From contig NZ_CP178732.1 in the NCBI RefSeq assembly GCF_047324175.1, positions 1,488,001 to 1,552,000 on the forward strand: a stretch of 64,000 nucleotides of DNA, read 5' to 3'. Position 1 is the stretch's first letter. Each line of letters opens with the position of its first letter. Origin of the DNA: Acerihabitans sp015654925 (GTDB lineage: Bacteria; Pseudomonadota; Gammaproteobacteria; Enterobacterales; Enterobacteriaceae). Below are positions 1-8,801 of this stretch, one piece after another. The notes under the pieces were generated by a model. It made no database searches. It was not told the origin of the DNA and saw only the letters and a program-made list of their open reading frames with translations. The position numbers and the translations under genes are program-made.

Positions 1-1
1 G

Positions 2-1246
2 CTCGAAAGCCTGTCGTATGACGCGCTGCAGGCGCGTCTCGCCGGCGCGTTCCTGGCGAAAACCTCCGATGCGGATGTCATCACCGTCGATCAGATGTGG
101 CTTGGCCAGTATTTGGACAACGGCTGGATTACGCCGCTCAACGATATGCTGGCGCGGGATAAGGAGATCGATTTGGCGGATTTTATTCCCGAGGCGCTAT
201 ATTCCACCAATATCTGGAAAGGGCAGATCGGCACGCTGCCGGTGGCTGCTTATGCGCAGGGCGTGATGTATCACAAGGATATTCTTGCTGCCCACGGCAT
301 CAACCCGCCGCCGGAAAATACTCGCGACGACTGGACTTGGGATGCCTATATGACCACGCTGCAAGGCCTCAAAGGGAAAACGTTTAATAATAAGCCGCTG
401 TTTCCCACGGTGATTTGCGGTTCCCAGCCGTCTCCCATTGTGCATATGTTCAGCCAGCTCTCTGCCAGTTTTGGCGCCAATTGGTTTACATCGTTCCCAC
501 GCGCGCCCTGGAATTTCCAACCAACCATGACGGGCCCTGCCTGGGGAAAAGCCATTGATTACTACCGCCAGCTGTATCGGCTGTCTCCCCCTGAATCGAT
601 CAATTACGTTTGGTTCGATGCGGGCACCCGCTTTGCACAGGGCGATATCGCCATGTTCTATTGGTGGTCGCCGTATTTTTACCTGGTGAAGAATTCAGGT
701 TATATGACCGGTAAAACATCCATCGTGGCCGATCATTACGGGGTTGGCGCCTTGCCGAGGGCCAAAGATGCGCCCCAGCGCGTCAGCATGGGCGGCTGGA
801 GCCTGGGCCTGGCGTCGACCTCGGACAATCAGCAGGGGGGATTTGATTTTATCAAATGGGCCACCTCGAAGATCACCCAGAAAAAAATGGCGCTGTGGCC
901 CGACCTCAATTATCAGTTTTCCGACTTCGCCCGTCAGTCACTGTACCAGGATGAGGAACTGCGCAAGGTCTATCCCTACCTGCCGGTGCAGTACAACATG
1001 ATGAAGCAGGGCGACGGCAAAGTGTCTCGGCCGCCGGTGCCCGGCTACAGCGCCCTGGAAAATATGTTCGGTATGACGCTGAACCAACTGCTGACCAATA
1101 CCGATAGCGCCGCCGATGCCCTGGGACGCGTCGAGGGTATGTTCGAGAGCGTACTTAAAGGCAATATGCTGATCCCCTATACCAAAAAAGACTACAACGA
1201 CACCCTGGACGAAGCGAAAGCGTTAATAACACGTCTCGCCAACTGA
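2..1246 (+). CDS. ABC transporter sugar-binding protein (5' end missing)
   Basis: This is the C-terminal part, about 414 residues, of a periplasmic solute-binding protein of the family 1 carbohydrate type. The reading frame is open from base 2, so the N-terminus and signal peptide lie outside the window. The family signature is spread over the protein: an early Asp/Gln-rich strand (DVITVDQMWLGQYLDNGWI), the aromatic-rich middle (YVWFDAGTRFAQGDIAMFYWW) and a late GGWSLGLASTSDN loop, as in maltose and glycerol-3-phosphate binding proteins. It is followed by two MalF/MalG-type permeases, an oxidoreductase, a MalK-type ATPase and a sugar kinase in the same direction, so it should deliver a sugar to that transporter. 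The sugar cannot be told from the sequence. Role is secure, substrate unknown. Confidence 0.85.
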   Translation, partial: LESLSYDALQARLAGAFLAKTSDADVITVDQMWLGQYLDNGWITPLNDMLARDKEIDLADFIPEALYSTNIWKGQIGTLPVAAYAQGVMYHKDILAAHGINPPPENTRDDWTWDAYMTTLQGLKGKTFNNKPLFPTVICGSQPSPIVHMFSQLSASFGANWFTSFPRAPWNFQPTMTGPAWGKAIDYYRQLYRLSPPESINYVWFDAGTRFAQGDIAMFYWWSPYFYLVKNSGYMTGKTSIVADHYGVGALPRAKDAPQRVSMGGWSLGLASTSDNQQGGFDFIKWATSKITQKKMALWPDLNYQFSDFARQSLYQDEELRKVYPYLPVQYNMMKQGDGKVSRPPVPGYSALENMFGMTLNQLLTNTDSAADALGRVEGMFESVLKGNMLIPYTKKDYNDTLDEAKALITRLAN

Positions 1247-1398
1247 CGAATTATCAGCAGATATGCCGGCCATTCGACATGGGCGCAGCGGCGGCGCTCG
1301 CTAAAAATCAAGGGGGCGGGCAATGAAATGGAGAAGCGAATATCGTGAGCATTATTATTTCTACTACGCATCAGCATAACGAAACAAGGAGGCAAGGT

Positions 1399-2277
1399 AT
1401 GTTTAAACGTTATTTGCCTTATATATTGATTGCCCCTTCGGTAATTATGCTGCTGGCTTTAATTGCCTATCCGCTTTTGTTTTCTTTGCGCAGCAGCTTT
1501 TATTTCTGGAATCTGCAGATGGGCGCGCAACCCCAGGCTTTTGTCGGGTGGGACAACTATATTCAGGCATTGCGCGGATTTGATTTTGTTCCGGCATTAA
1601 AAAACACTTTACTGATCGCCTTCGCCGGGACGGCGATCGAGTTTGCGCTGGGTCTGGCCATCGCCTTGCTACTATTGCGCGCGGTGCCGGGCATGAACGT
1701 GGTGCGGGCCTTACTGATCCTGCCCACCACCATCGCGCCTATCGTGGCCGGGTTCCTGTTTCGCTATATGTACAATCCGGAAGCGGGAATTATCACTTGG
1801 GTAATGCGCTCCCTCGGGCTGCCGCTGCCGCCGGAGGGCTTGCTGGGGTCGTCCGCCACCGCGCTGCTGTCGGTGATGTTCGCGGATATCTGGCAGTGGA
1901 CGCCTTTTTTCGCCATTGTGCTATATGCCAGCCTATTGTCGGTGCCCGATGAGATAGTGGAGGCCGCCCGCCTGGATCGCGCATCGGCCTGGACCATTCT
2001 CTGGCGGATCAAACTGCCGCTCATTAAGCGCACGGCGGTAATTATCATCATGCTGCGCTTTATGCAATTGTTTAATACCTTCGACTCGGTGCTGGTATTG
2101 ACCCGGGGCGGTCCCGGCATGTCATCCCGGACGATAGGCTACTCGCTTTATGAACAAGGCATGGTGAATTTCAATATTGGCATGGTTAGCGCCATGACCT
2201 GGATTACGGTGATTATTATTAACGCCATCATCGCGCTATATGTCTTTTTCGCCTTCCGCAATAAAGAGGACTGGTAA
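1399..2277 (+). CDS. ABC sugar transporter permease (MalF/UgpA type)
   Basis: Inner-membrane permease of about 292 residues with six predicted hydrophobic helices; the first is IAPSVIMLLALIAYPLLFSL near the N-terminus. The start was placed at the ATG at 1399 because a strong AAGGAGG ribosome site lies at 1386-1392; the frame is open upstream to 1345 but without such a site. The cytoplasmic EAA loop that contacts the ATPase reads EAARLDRASAW near residues 194-204. The usual family pattern is EAA followed by DGA, so the conserved Gly is Arg here. It lies about 150 bases after the binding-protein gene and one base before the second permease, so the three are probably one transcript. Good family call; sugar unknown. 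Confidence 0.88.
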   Translation: MFKRYLPYILIAPSVIMLLALIAYPLLFSLRSSFYFWNLQMGAQPQAFVGWDNYIQALRGFDFVPALKNTLLIAFAGTAIEFALGLAIALLLLRAVPGMNVVRALLILPTTIAPIVAGFLFRYMYNPEAGIITWVMRSLGLPLPPEGLLGSSATALLSVMFADIWQWTPFFAIVLYASLLSVPDEIVEAARLDRASAWTILWRIKLPLIKRTAVIIIMLRFMQLFNTFDSVLVLTRGGPGMSSRTIGYSLYEQGMVNFNIGMVSAMTWITVIIINAIIALYVFFAFRNKEDW

Positions 2278-2278
2278 T

Positions 2279-3109
2279 ATGTCTGCTGTTAAAAAACGTT
2301 ATCAATATCTCACCTGGTGCGCCGGTTTGCTGTTGTTATTATTTTTTATCGGCCCCATCTTGTGGTTTATCGCCCTGGCCATCCGGCCGCCGGAAACCGC
2401 ATTCACCATGCCGCCGACTTTTCTATTCAAGCCCACGCTGGATGCGTTCCGTCATATTTTAATTGCGCCGGGAACCAATGCGCCGCAAATTTTCAATAGC
2501 CTGATAGTGGCCGTCGGCGCGGTATTGCTCAACCTGCCGTTTTCCATGCCGGCGGCCTACGCCCTGTCGCGTTTTCCCCTGCGCGGCAAGAAAAATATCA
2601 TGTTGTGGTATCTGGGGCTGTTGATGGCGCCGCCCATCGCTTTCTTGATCCCCTATTTCATCCTGGTTACCCACCTTGGCCTGGCGGGAACCTACCTGTC
2701 GATGATCCTGGTGATGCAAACCATGATCATCCCGTTCTCGGTGTGGCTGATGAAAAGCTTTATCGATGAAGTGCCGCGGGAATTAGAAGAGGCGGCCCGT
2801 ATGGACGGCGCCCGCTGGTACATCATCATGTGGCGCATCGTTTTGCCCATCGTCCGTCCGGGGTTGATCGTCACCTCCATGTTTGCCTTTGTTTTCGCCT
2901 GGAACAACGCCGCGTTTCCGCTGGTGCTCAGCTCGCGGGCCACCGCGACGCTGCCTATCGGCACCCTGGGGTATTTCGCCACCAGCGGCGTGACCTGGAA
3001 CTACATCGCGGCGGCGGCGGTGCTGGCGATGATTCCGCCCATGCTCATCTTTATGATCTTCGACCGTTATGTCGTTCGTGGCCTGACCTTTGGCTCAGTC
3101 AAAGGCTAG
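2279..3109 (+). CDS. ABC sugar transporter permease (MalG/UgpE type)
   Basis: Second permease subunit, 276 residues from the ATG at 2279, which follows the stop codon of the first permease with one base between them; an in-frame upstream extension would overlap that gene and is less likely. A hydrophobic N-terminal helix (GLLLLLFFIGPILWFIALAI) is followed by further membrane segments. A normal EAA loop (EEAARMDGARWYIIMW) retains the conserved Gly. Together with the preceding permease it should form the membrane channel of a heteromeric sugar importer energised by the MalK-like ATPase encoded at 4230. Family assignment is firm; substrate not known. Confidence 0.88.
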   Translation: MSAVKKRYQYLTWCAGLLLLLFFIGPILWFIALAIRPPETAFTMPPTFLFKPTLDAFRHILIAPGTNAPQIFNSLIVAVGAVLLNLPFSMPAAYALSRFPLRGKKNIMLWYLGLLMAPPIAFLIPYFILVTHLGLAGTYLSMILVMQTMIIPFSVWLMKSFIDEVPRELEEAARMDGARWYIIMWRIVLPIVRPGLIVTSMFAFVFAWNNAAFPLVLSSRATATLPIGTLGYFATSGVTWNYIAAAAVLAMIPPMLIFMIFDRYVVRGLTFGSVKG

Positions 3110-3137
3110 GGACCATTATCTATGGAGAAAAAATGAT

Positions 3138-4163
3138 ATGTCTAAATTGAGGGTAGGGGTAGTCGGCGCGGGATTGTGGGGTAGCAACCATGCGCACGCA
3201 TTCAATGTATTACCGGAAACGGAACTGGTGGCGGTGTGCGACATCGACGGGGACCGGGCGAAAAAAATGCAGCAGGCCAGCGGCGCGCCGCTGGCGTTCA
3301 CCAATTTTAATGAGCTGGTGGCGCGCGATGATATCGATGCCGTTACCATTGCCACGCCGGATTTCACTCATACGGCCATTGTGCTCGCCGCGCTTAAGGC
3401 AGGCAAACATGTCCTGAGCGAAAAGCCCCTGGCCACGACGGTTGAGGAAGCGCGGCAAATCGCCGACGCGGCCGATGCCGCCCCCGGCAAGCTGATGATT
3501 GATTTTCATAACCGCGTCAATCCGGTTTTTACCCAAATGCAGGCGCTGGTGGCGGACGGGCGCATCGGCGAACCCCGGCACGGCATGGCCCGGCTGTCCA
3601 ATACCAGTTGGGTGCCCTGCGAGATGTTGAGCTGGGGGGCGCGGTCGTCGGCGCTGTGGTTTCTCGGCAGCCATTTGACGGATTTGCTGCGTTTCGTACT
3701 CGGCGATGAAGTCAGCCGCGTCTATGCGGTCACCCGCAAAGGAGGACTGGCGGCGATGGGGGTCGATACCCAGGATTTTCATTCATGCATTTTGGAGTTC
3801 AGCCGCGGCGCGGTCTTCACCATGGAAAACAGTTGGATATTGTCCCAGGACAATCCTTCGCTGGTGGATTTTAAACTCGAAGTGGTGGGCAATAAGGGGC
3901 AGATCCAGGCCGACCCGACCCACAATGGCGGTCTGCGACATATCACCGACGGTAAACTGCGGTTTGCCGACTATATCGGCATCGTGCCCACCGGCCCGAG
4001 CCGCATCGGCGGTTTTGTGCTGGAATCCATCGCCCGTTTCGTCGATTCAGTGGTACATGATGCCCCGCTGCTGGCCGATGCCCACGACGGTCTGGCGAAT
4101 ACCCGGATTCTGGCCGCCATCGAACGTTCGGCCGCCACCGGGCAACCCGTGGATCTGCCTTAA
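3138..4163 (+). CDS. Gfo/Idh/MocA-family oxidoreductase
   Basis: NAD(P)-dependent sugar or sugar-derivative dehydrogenase, about 341 residues. The start is the ATG at 3138, preceded by GGAGAAAA. The N-terminal Rossmann fold has the nucleotide motif GVVGAGLWGSNHAHAF at residues 7-22. The family's catalytic EKP motif is present (SEKPLATT, about residues 93-100), and the C-terminal half holds a GSHLTDLLRF segment with the expected active-site His. Its place between the permease genes and the ATPase gene of one transporter suggests that it oxidises the imported sugar or an inositol- or glycoside-like compound. Substrate cannot be deduced from sequence alone. Class is secure. Confidence 0.87.
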   Translation: MSKLRVGVVGAGLWGSNHAHAFNVLPETELVAVCDIDGDRAKKMQQASGAPLAFTNFNELVARDDIDAVTIATPDFTHTAIVLAALKAGKHVLSEKPLATTVEEARQIADAADAAPGKLMIDFHNRVNPVFTQMQALVADGRIGEPRHGMARLSNTSWVPCEMLSWGARSSALWFLGSHLTDLLRFVLGDEVSRVYAVTRKGGLAAMGVDTQDFHSCILEFSRGAVFTMENSWILSQDNPSLVDFKLEVVGNKGQIQADPTHNGGLRHITDGKLRFADYIGIVPTGPSRIGGFVLESIARFVDSVVHDAPLLADAHDGLANTRILAAIERSAATGQPVDLP

Positions 4164-4229
4164 CCCTTGGGCGCCATGGCGGCTGCGGTCGTCATGGCGG
4201 TGTTCTTCCCGTTCAGACGAGAAACATAA

Positions 4230-5399
4230 ATGGCTACTCTGACCTTCGATAACATCGGCAAAACCTTTCCCAACGGCACCACTGCGGTGGCCAATGTCAG
4301 CTTCACCCTGGAAGACGGTGAATTTGTCGTGATGGTGGGTCCCTCGGGCTGCGGGAAATCGACGCTGCTGCGCATGGCCGCCGGCCTGGAGTCGCTCAAC
4401 AGCGGCAAAATGATGCTCAATGGCCGCGATATTACCCATGTGGAACCGCAGGATCGGGATATTGCCATGGTATTTCAAAACTATGCGCTGTATCCCCACA
4501 TGACCGTGTATGAAAATATGGCGTTCAGCCTGCAGCAGCGCGCGATGGAGAAGGGCAAAATCGACCAGCTGGTGCGCGGGGCGGCGCAGATGCTGGATCT
4601 GGTGCCTTACCTCAAGCGCAAACCCGGGGTGTTGTCCGGCGGCCAGCGCCAGCGCGTGGCCATGGGGCGCGCCATTGTGCGTCATCCCACGGCGTTTTTG
4701 ATGGACGAGCCTTTATCCAATCTTGATGCCAAGCTGCGCGTGCAAATGCGCGGGGAGCTTAAATTGCTAAACCAGCGCCTGGCCGTCACCACGCTCTATG
4801 TCACCCACGACCAAGTGGAAGCCATGACTATGGGCGATCGCGTGGCGGTGCTCAAGCCGGTGAAAAATGCCGGTGAAAGCAATCTTCAGCAAATCGATAC
4901 GCCGCAGCGCTTATACGATCGCCCGGTGAATATTTTCGTGGCGGGCTTCATCGGTTCGCCGGCCATGAATTTTGTCAAGGTGACGCTCAGTGCGGGCGAT
5001 CGGGGCGTCGTCGCCACGCTGCTGAATACGCGGATTCACATCCCGGTGACGCCGGACCGCGCCCTGCGGGCCTATCTGGGAAAAACGGTGATTATGGGTA
5101 TTCGTCCGGAAGCCTTCCGCGTTTGTCCCGCCGAAGAACAGCTGTTCTGTTTTCCCATTTCGGTGATTGAAGCCCTGGGATCTGATACCTTTGTCTTCTT
5201 CGACGTGCCGACGCCGCAGGTGGAACTGGAGGATAACGTTAACGAACATGGCCTGCTGGCCCATGAACCCACGCACCGCCTGGTGGCAAGAATTCCACCG
5301 GCCGTGGCGGCGCAGCGCGACCGGCCGCTGCCGCTTTCGCTGTATACGGAACAATTGCACTGGTTTGACTGCCAGACCAATATGGCCATCCGCGACTAG
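4230..5399 (+). CDS. ABC sugar transporter ATPase (MalK/UgpC type)
   Basis: Cytoplasmic ATPase of 389 residues, close to MalK length (371). The nucleotide-binding domain carries Walker A GPSGCGKST near residues 36-44, the ABC signature LSGGQRQRVAMGRA near 135-148, Walker B with FLMDEPLSNLDAK, and the switch His in YVTHDQVEAMTMGDR. Residues from about 240 form the regulatory OB-fold domain typical of sugar-transporter ATPases, here with an atypical C-terminal stretch. MalK-type ATPases may serve several permease pairs; this one most likely powers the permeases at 1399-3109. It starts 66 bases after the dehydrogenase gene. Firm family call. Confidence 0.9.
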   Translation: MATLTFDNIGKTFPNGTTAVANVSFTLEDGEFVVMVGPSGCGKSTLLRMAAGLESLNSGKMMLNGRDITHVEPQDRDIAMVFQNYALYPHMTVYENMAFSLQQRAMEKGKIDQLVRGAAQMLDLVPYLKRKPGVLSGGQRQRVAMGRAIVRHPTAFLMDEPLSNLDAKLRVQMRGELKLLNQRLAVTTLYVTHDQVEAMTMGDRVAVLKPVKNAGESNLQQIDTPQRLYDRPVNIFVAGFIGSPAMNFVKVTLSAGDRGVVATLLNTRIHIPVTPDRALRAYLGKTVIMGIRPEAFRVCPAEEQLFCFPISVIEALGSDTFVFFDVPTPQVELEDNVNEHGLLAHEPTHRLVARIPPAVAAQRDRPLPLSLYTEQLHWFDCQTNMAIRD

Positions 5400-5431
5400 A
5401 CGCGCCGGCGCGACAATTCCAGAGGATAGCG

Positions 5432-6352
5432 ATGATACGTTACGGGTTTGATATTGGCGGGACCAAGATAGAAATGGCTATTTTTGACGGCCGGATGGCG
5501 CTCTGTTTTTCCCGGCGGGTGCCCACGCCTACCCGCGATTATGGCGACTTTCTGGCCGCTGTCGCGGAACTGGCGGCGCAGGGCAGCCGCCAAATCGGCC
5601 CACCCGACAGCATCGGACTGGGACTGCCGGGCATTACCGATCCGCTGACCGGTCGGCAGCTCTCGTCCAATGTCCCTTGTCTGACCAACCAGCGGCCGGG
5701 ACCCGATCTGCGCGCGCTGTTTGCCTGCCCGGTTCACACTGATAACGATTGCCGTTGTTTCACGCTATCCGAGGCGATGACGGAACAAACGCGCGATTTG
5801 CATACGGTGTTCGGTATTATTCTGGGTACCGGTGCGGGCGGCGGGCTGGTGGTGAATCGGCAATTGCATCGCGGCGGCAACGGGATGGCCGGCGAGTGGG
5901 GGCATACCCCACTGTCCGCACCGGTAGCCCTGCGCCACCAATTGCCGGTGCTGGATTGTCCGTGCGGACTGACCGGTTGTCTTGAACGCTATGTGTCGGG
6001 TACCGGCCTCGCCGCTTTATGCGCCCTCCGCGGGCTGCCCTATACCGACGCCCCGGCGCTGATGCTCGCCTGTGGGGAGGGAGAACCGGCGGCGCGGGAG
6101 ATATTTGATCTGTACGTGGATATTCTCGCCAGCGCGCTGGCGGGCCTGCAGACCGTGCTGGATGTAGATGCGTTTGTACTGGGCGGCGGCCTGTCCAAAA
6201 TAGCGGAGCTTTATCCGGCGCTGCCCCCGGCCATGGCGCGCTGGCTGTTGCCGGGGGTACGGCCCGCCGCCGTGCTGCGGCCCTGCCATGGCGACGCGAG
6301 CGGCGTTCGAGGAGCCGCTCTGCTCGGCGGCCGGCAAACCGACCGGCTCTGA
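5432..6352 (+). CDS. ROK-family sugar kinase, NagK-like
   Basis: Cytoplasmic sugar kinase of 306 residues. The phosphate-binding motif DIGGTKIEMAIFDG opens the protein at residues 5-18, the catalytic Asp is in HTDNDCRCF (about residue 106), the second glycine-rich motif is GIILGTGAGGG, and the structural zinc motif CPCGLTGCLE is present. These match N-acetylglucosamine kinase NagK more closely than the repressor members of the ROK family, and there is no N-terminal helix-turn-helix. It closes the ABC/dehydrogenase cluster with 32 bases after the ATPase, so it probably phosphorylates the imported sugar or its product, perhaps a glucose or amino-sugar derivative. The exact substrate is inference. 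Confidence 0.8.
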   Translation: MIRYGFDIGGTKIEMAIFDGRMALCFSRRVPTPTRDYGDFLAAVAELAAQGSRQIGPPDSIGLGLPGITDPLTGRQLSSNVPCLTNQRPGPDLRALFACPVHTDNDCRCFTLSEAMTEQTRDLHTVFGIILGTGAGGGLVVNRQLHRGGNGMAGEWGHTPLSAPVALRHQLPVLDCPCGLTGCLERYVSGTGLAALCALRGLPYTDAPALMLACGEGEPAAREIFDLYVDILASALAGLQTVLDVDAFVLGGGLSKIAELYPALPPAMARWLLPGVRPAAVLRPCHGDASGVRGAALLGGRQTDRL

Positions 6353-6571
6353 TAAGTATTTACTTAAGCGGACGACCCGGCTTTTCATAGGCTGTAGGCG
6401 TGCTCCCTGTAAAGCCTGGGTATCAGCATCGGTGTGTGCCGCTTTGGTAATTGCTGCATCTTTTTCAGCGGGGGCCAAATGGCGCCCGGCTTAAGCTTCG
6501 GCATTGATCTGTTCCCCCCGGTTAATTCGCCGCCAATCCTGAATGCCTGAAAACCGGCATCCACCGCATAA
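6353..6571. other. Convergent spacer after the sugar cluster
   Basis: The spacer separates the ROK kinase gene and the oppositely oriented ttdR gene. Only a short dyad (AAGTATTTACTT, near 6355) is visible and it lacks a T run, so no terminator can be claimed. I see no convincing gene here. Confidence 0.4.
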
Positions 6572-7480
6572 TCAAAATGAGATCTTCTGGAAATAATGGG
6601 AAAAGAATTCCACGCATACCCGCAACTTTGCCGAAAGATAGAGCGGAGTATGATAAACCGCCCAGATATTGGCGCTTTGCGCATACTCCGGCAGCACTCG
6701 CACCAGCGAACCATCTTGCAATAGCGGTGCTACATCCCATAGGGAGCGCAGCATGATCCCGCGGCCGTTCAAGGCCCACTGCAAGACGATTTCACCGCTA
6801 TTAGAGGATAAATGACCCGATATCTTGACCGATTTCCGGCCTTCTTTTCCTTCCAGTTCCCACACCCCGGTGGTTTGATCCCGTTCTTTAGTAAACAGGC
6901 AATCATGCTGCTGTAATTCCTGCAAGGTAGCCGGCATTCCCTGCCGGTACAGGTAAGAGGGCGCAGCGCAAATAATGCGCTGGTTTTTTGTCAGCATCCG
7001 GCTGATATAGTTCTCCGGGATTTCATCGTTGACCCGGATATCCAAATCGATATTGTCTTTGATCAAATCAACCTGTTTATCAAACAGTTCGAAATGAATT
7101 TGCAGCTCAGGGTAGCTCTCCATCAGCTCAATGATGGCGGGCGCGACATAGTGACGGCCGAAACCAAAACTACAGCCAATCCGCACCAGGCCTGTGGGCT
7201 GCTCTTTGACCTGGGAAACGGTATTCTTCAGTACGGTTAATCGTTCCAACACATCTATAGCGCAATGATAGGCAAGTTTGCCGGTTTCGGTTAGCGCCAC
7301 CCCGCGCGATGATCGATGGAGTAATTTAACCCCAAGCTGTAACTCCAATTGCTGGATGCGTTTCGTCACGAACGCCGGTGTCTGCCCTAAATTTTCAGCG
7401 GCAGCCAATAAACTGCCGCTATTAACCACTGTGGTTAATACCTGAAGGTCTTTCGGTAAAGGATAGTGAACGAGACTCAT
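6572..7480 (-). CDS. ttdR: LysR-type regulator of the tartrate operon
   Basis: LysR-family transcription factor of 302 residues with the N-terminal winged helix-turn-helix (LAAAENLGQTPAFVTKRIQQLE at about residues 25-46) and a C-terminal periplasmic-binding-like effector domain. It is divergent from ttdABT, exactly as ttdR is in E. coli, where TtdR activates the tartrate genes under anaerobic conditions with L- or meso-tartrate. The effector-domain sequence was not aligned residue by residue, so the name rests mainly on the family and on this arrangement. It probably also controls its own promoter from the shared AT-rich spacer. Confidence 0.83.
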   Translation of the reverse strand: MSLVHYPLPKDLQVLTTVVNSGSLLAAAENLGQTPAFVTKRIQQLELQLGVKLLHRSSRGVALTETGKLAYHCAIDVLERLTVLKNTVSQVKEQPTGLVRIGCSFGFGRHYVAPAIIELMESYPELQIHFELFDKQVDLIKDNIDLDIRVNDEIPENYISRMLTKNQRIICAAPSYLYRQGMPATLQELQQHDCLFTKERDQTTGVWELEGKEGRKSVKISGHLSSNSGEIVLQWALNGRGIMLRSLWDVAPLLQDGSLVRVLPEYAQSANIWAVYHTPLYLSAKLRVCVEFFSHYFQKISF

Positions 7481-7889
7481 TACGCTATTCCCGGGCTAAT
7501 ATCGCATAGTGTCAATATTAACGCGTAATGAGCCATAATGAGAATTAATAACCATTAATTTTGTATATGTATCGGCGGACTTAACCGATTTTATTTTTTG
7601 GTTATTTTTATGTTATTTTATTGTTGTTATTTTAAATCAAAATGTAATTTATCTATAATCACTTTTTATGATATATCACTATAAAGCGCGAATTTTCAAG
7701 CAAAATCGATAATTCACGTTCTGTTAATTTAATAATCACGCTTTAAAAATAGAATAACCTTACAGTTTATGATACTTTTTTATTACTGTCGGCAGAGCAA
7801 AAAAATCATATAAATAGAGGCCATGTCTTTATTTTAATAATACAAATATGGCGCCACGTTTCGCCATATTTTATGCTGGAGCACTATTT
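7481..7889. promoter_or_regulatory. ttdR-ttdA divergent control region
   Basis: A 409-base spacer, strikingly AT-rich beside its GC-rich neighbours. It contains a perfect 7-bp inverted repeat AATTAAT-aacc-ATTAATT at 7543-7560, which also fits the T-N11-A core of LysR-type operators and sits about 63 bases before the ttdR start. This is the best candidate TtdR site. A palindromic TGATATATCA lies near 7668-7677, but it is not a good CRP or FNR site. I find no TTGAT-N4-ATCAA box, although the E. coli operon is anaerobic. Several TATAAT-like hexamers make a unique promoter call impossible. Confidence 0.5.
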
Positions 7890-8801
7890 ATGAGCATACG
7901 TGAGCAAAAAGAATCAGTGAAAGAACTCACCGATATTGTGGCCGACTTCACCGCAATGATATCGACCAGAATGCCGGATGATGTTGTTGATAAATTAAAA
8001 AAATTACGTGATTTAGAAAATGAGGGTATGGCGAAAATAATTTACCATACTATGTTTGATAATATGGAAAAGGCCATAAAACTCAACCGGCCCGCTTGCC
8101 AGGATACCGGGGAAATCATGTTTTATGTCAAAGCAGGCGCTAAGTTTCCCTTATTAGGCGAGCTGCAGGGTATCCTGAAAGCCGCAGTGCAACAGGCCAC
8201 CATCAAAGCGCCGCTGCGTCATAATGCCGTTGAAATATTCGATGAAGTCAATACCGGCAATAATACCGGCACCGGTGTCCCTTGGGTAACCTGGGATATC
8301 ATCCCCGATAACGACTGCGCTGAAATTGAAGTGTATATGGCCGGCGGCGGCTGCACCTTGCCGGGCCGCTCAAAAGTGCTGATGCCGTCGGAGGGTTACG
8401 AAGGCGTGGTGAAATTTGTTTTTGAAAATATATCTACGCTAGCCGTTAATGCCTGTCCGCCGGTATTGGTGGGCGTCGGTATCGCCACGTCAGTTGAAAC
8501 GGCGGCCGTATTGTCGCGCAAAGCCATATTACGCCCGATCGGCACCCGCCATCCCAACCCTGTGGCCGCGGATTTAGAAGTCCGGCTGGAAGAAGGTTTG
8601 AATAAATTAGGTATCGGCCCGCAGGGATTAACCGGCAAGGCCTCGGTTATGGGCGTGCATATCGAATCGGCGGCGCGTCATCCCTCCACCATCGGCGTAG
8701 CCGTATCTACCGGTTGCTGGGCCCACCGGCGGGGGACGCTGCTGGTACATCATGACCTGTCTTTCGAGAGCATCTCCCATACCAGAGGTGACCAGCTATG
8801 A
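7890..8801 (+). CDS. ttdA: L(+)-tartrate dehydratase, alpha subunit
   Basis: Larger subunit (303 residues) of the [4Fe-4S] enzyme that converts L-tartrate to oxaloacetate and water; the class I fumarase/tartrate dehydratase family. Long stretches agree with E. coli TtdA, for example TAMISTRMPDDVVDKLK and GVPWVTWDIIPDND. The three cluster cysteines are expected in RPACQDTGE, GGGCTLPG and STGCWAHRRG, all present. The start was set at the ATG at 7890, which matches the E. coli N-terminus and has GGAG just upstream; the frame extends 42 bases further without support. The stop overlaps the ttdB start (ATGA), indicating coupled translation. Confidence 0.95.
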   Translation: MSIREQKESVKELTDIVADFTAMISTRMPDDVVDKLKKLRDLENEGMAKIIYHTMFDNMEKAIKLNRPACQDTGEIMFYVKAGAKFPLLGELQGILKAAVQQATIKAPLRHNAVEIFDEVNTGNNTGTGVPWVTWDIIPDNDCAEIEVYMAGGGCTLPGRSKVLMPSEGYEGVVKFVFENISTLAVNACPPVLVGVGIATSVETAAVLSRKAILRPIGTRHPNPVAADLEVRLEEGLNKLGIGPQGLTGKASVMGVHIESAARHPSTIGVAVSTGCWAHRRGTLLVHHDLSFESISHTRGDQL

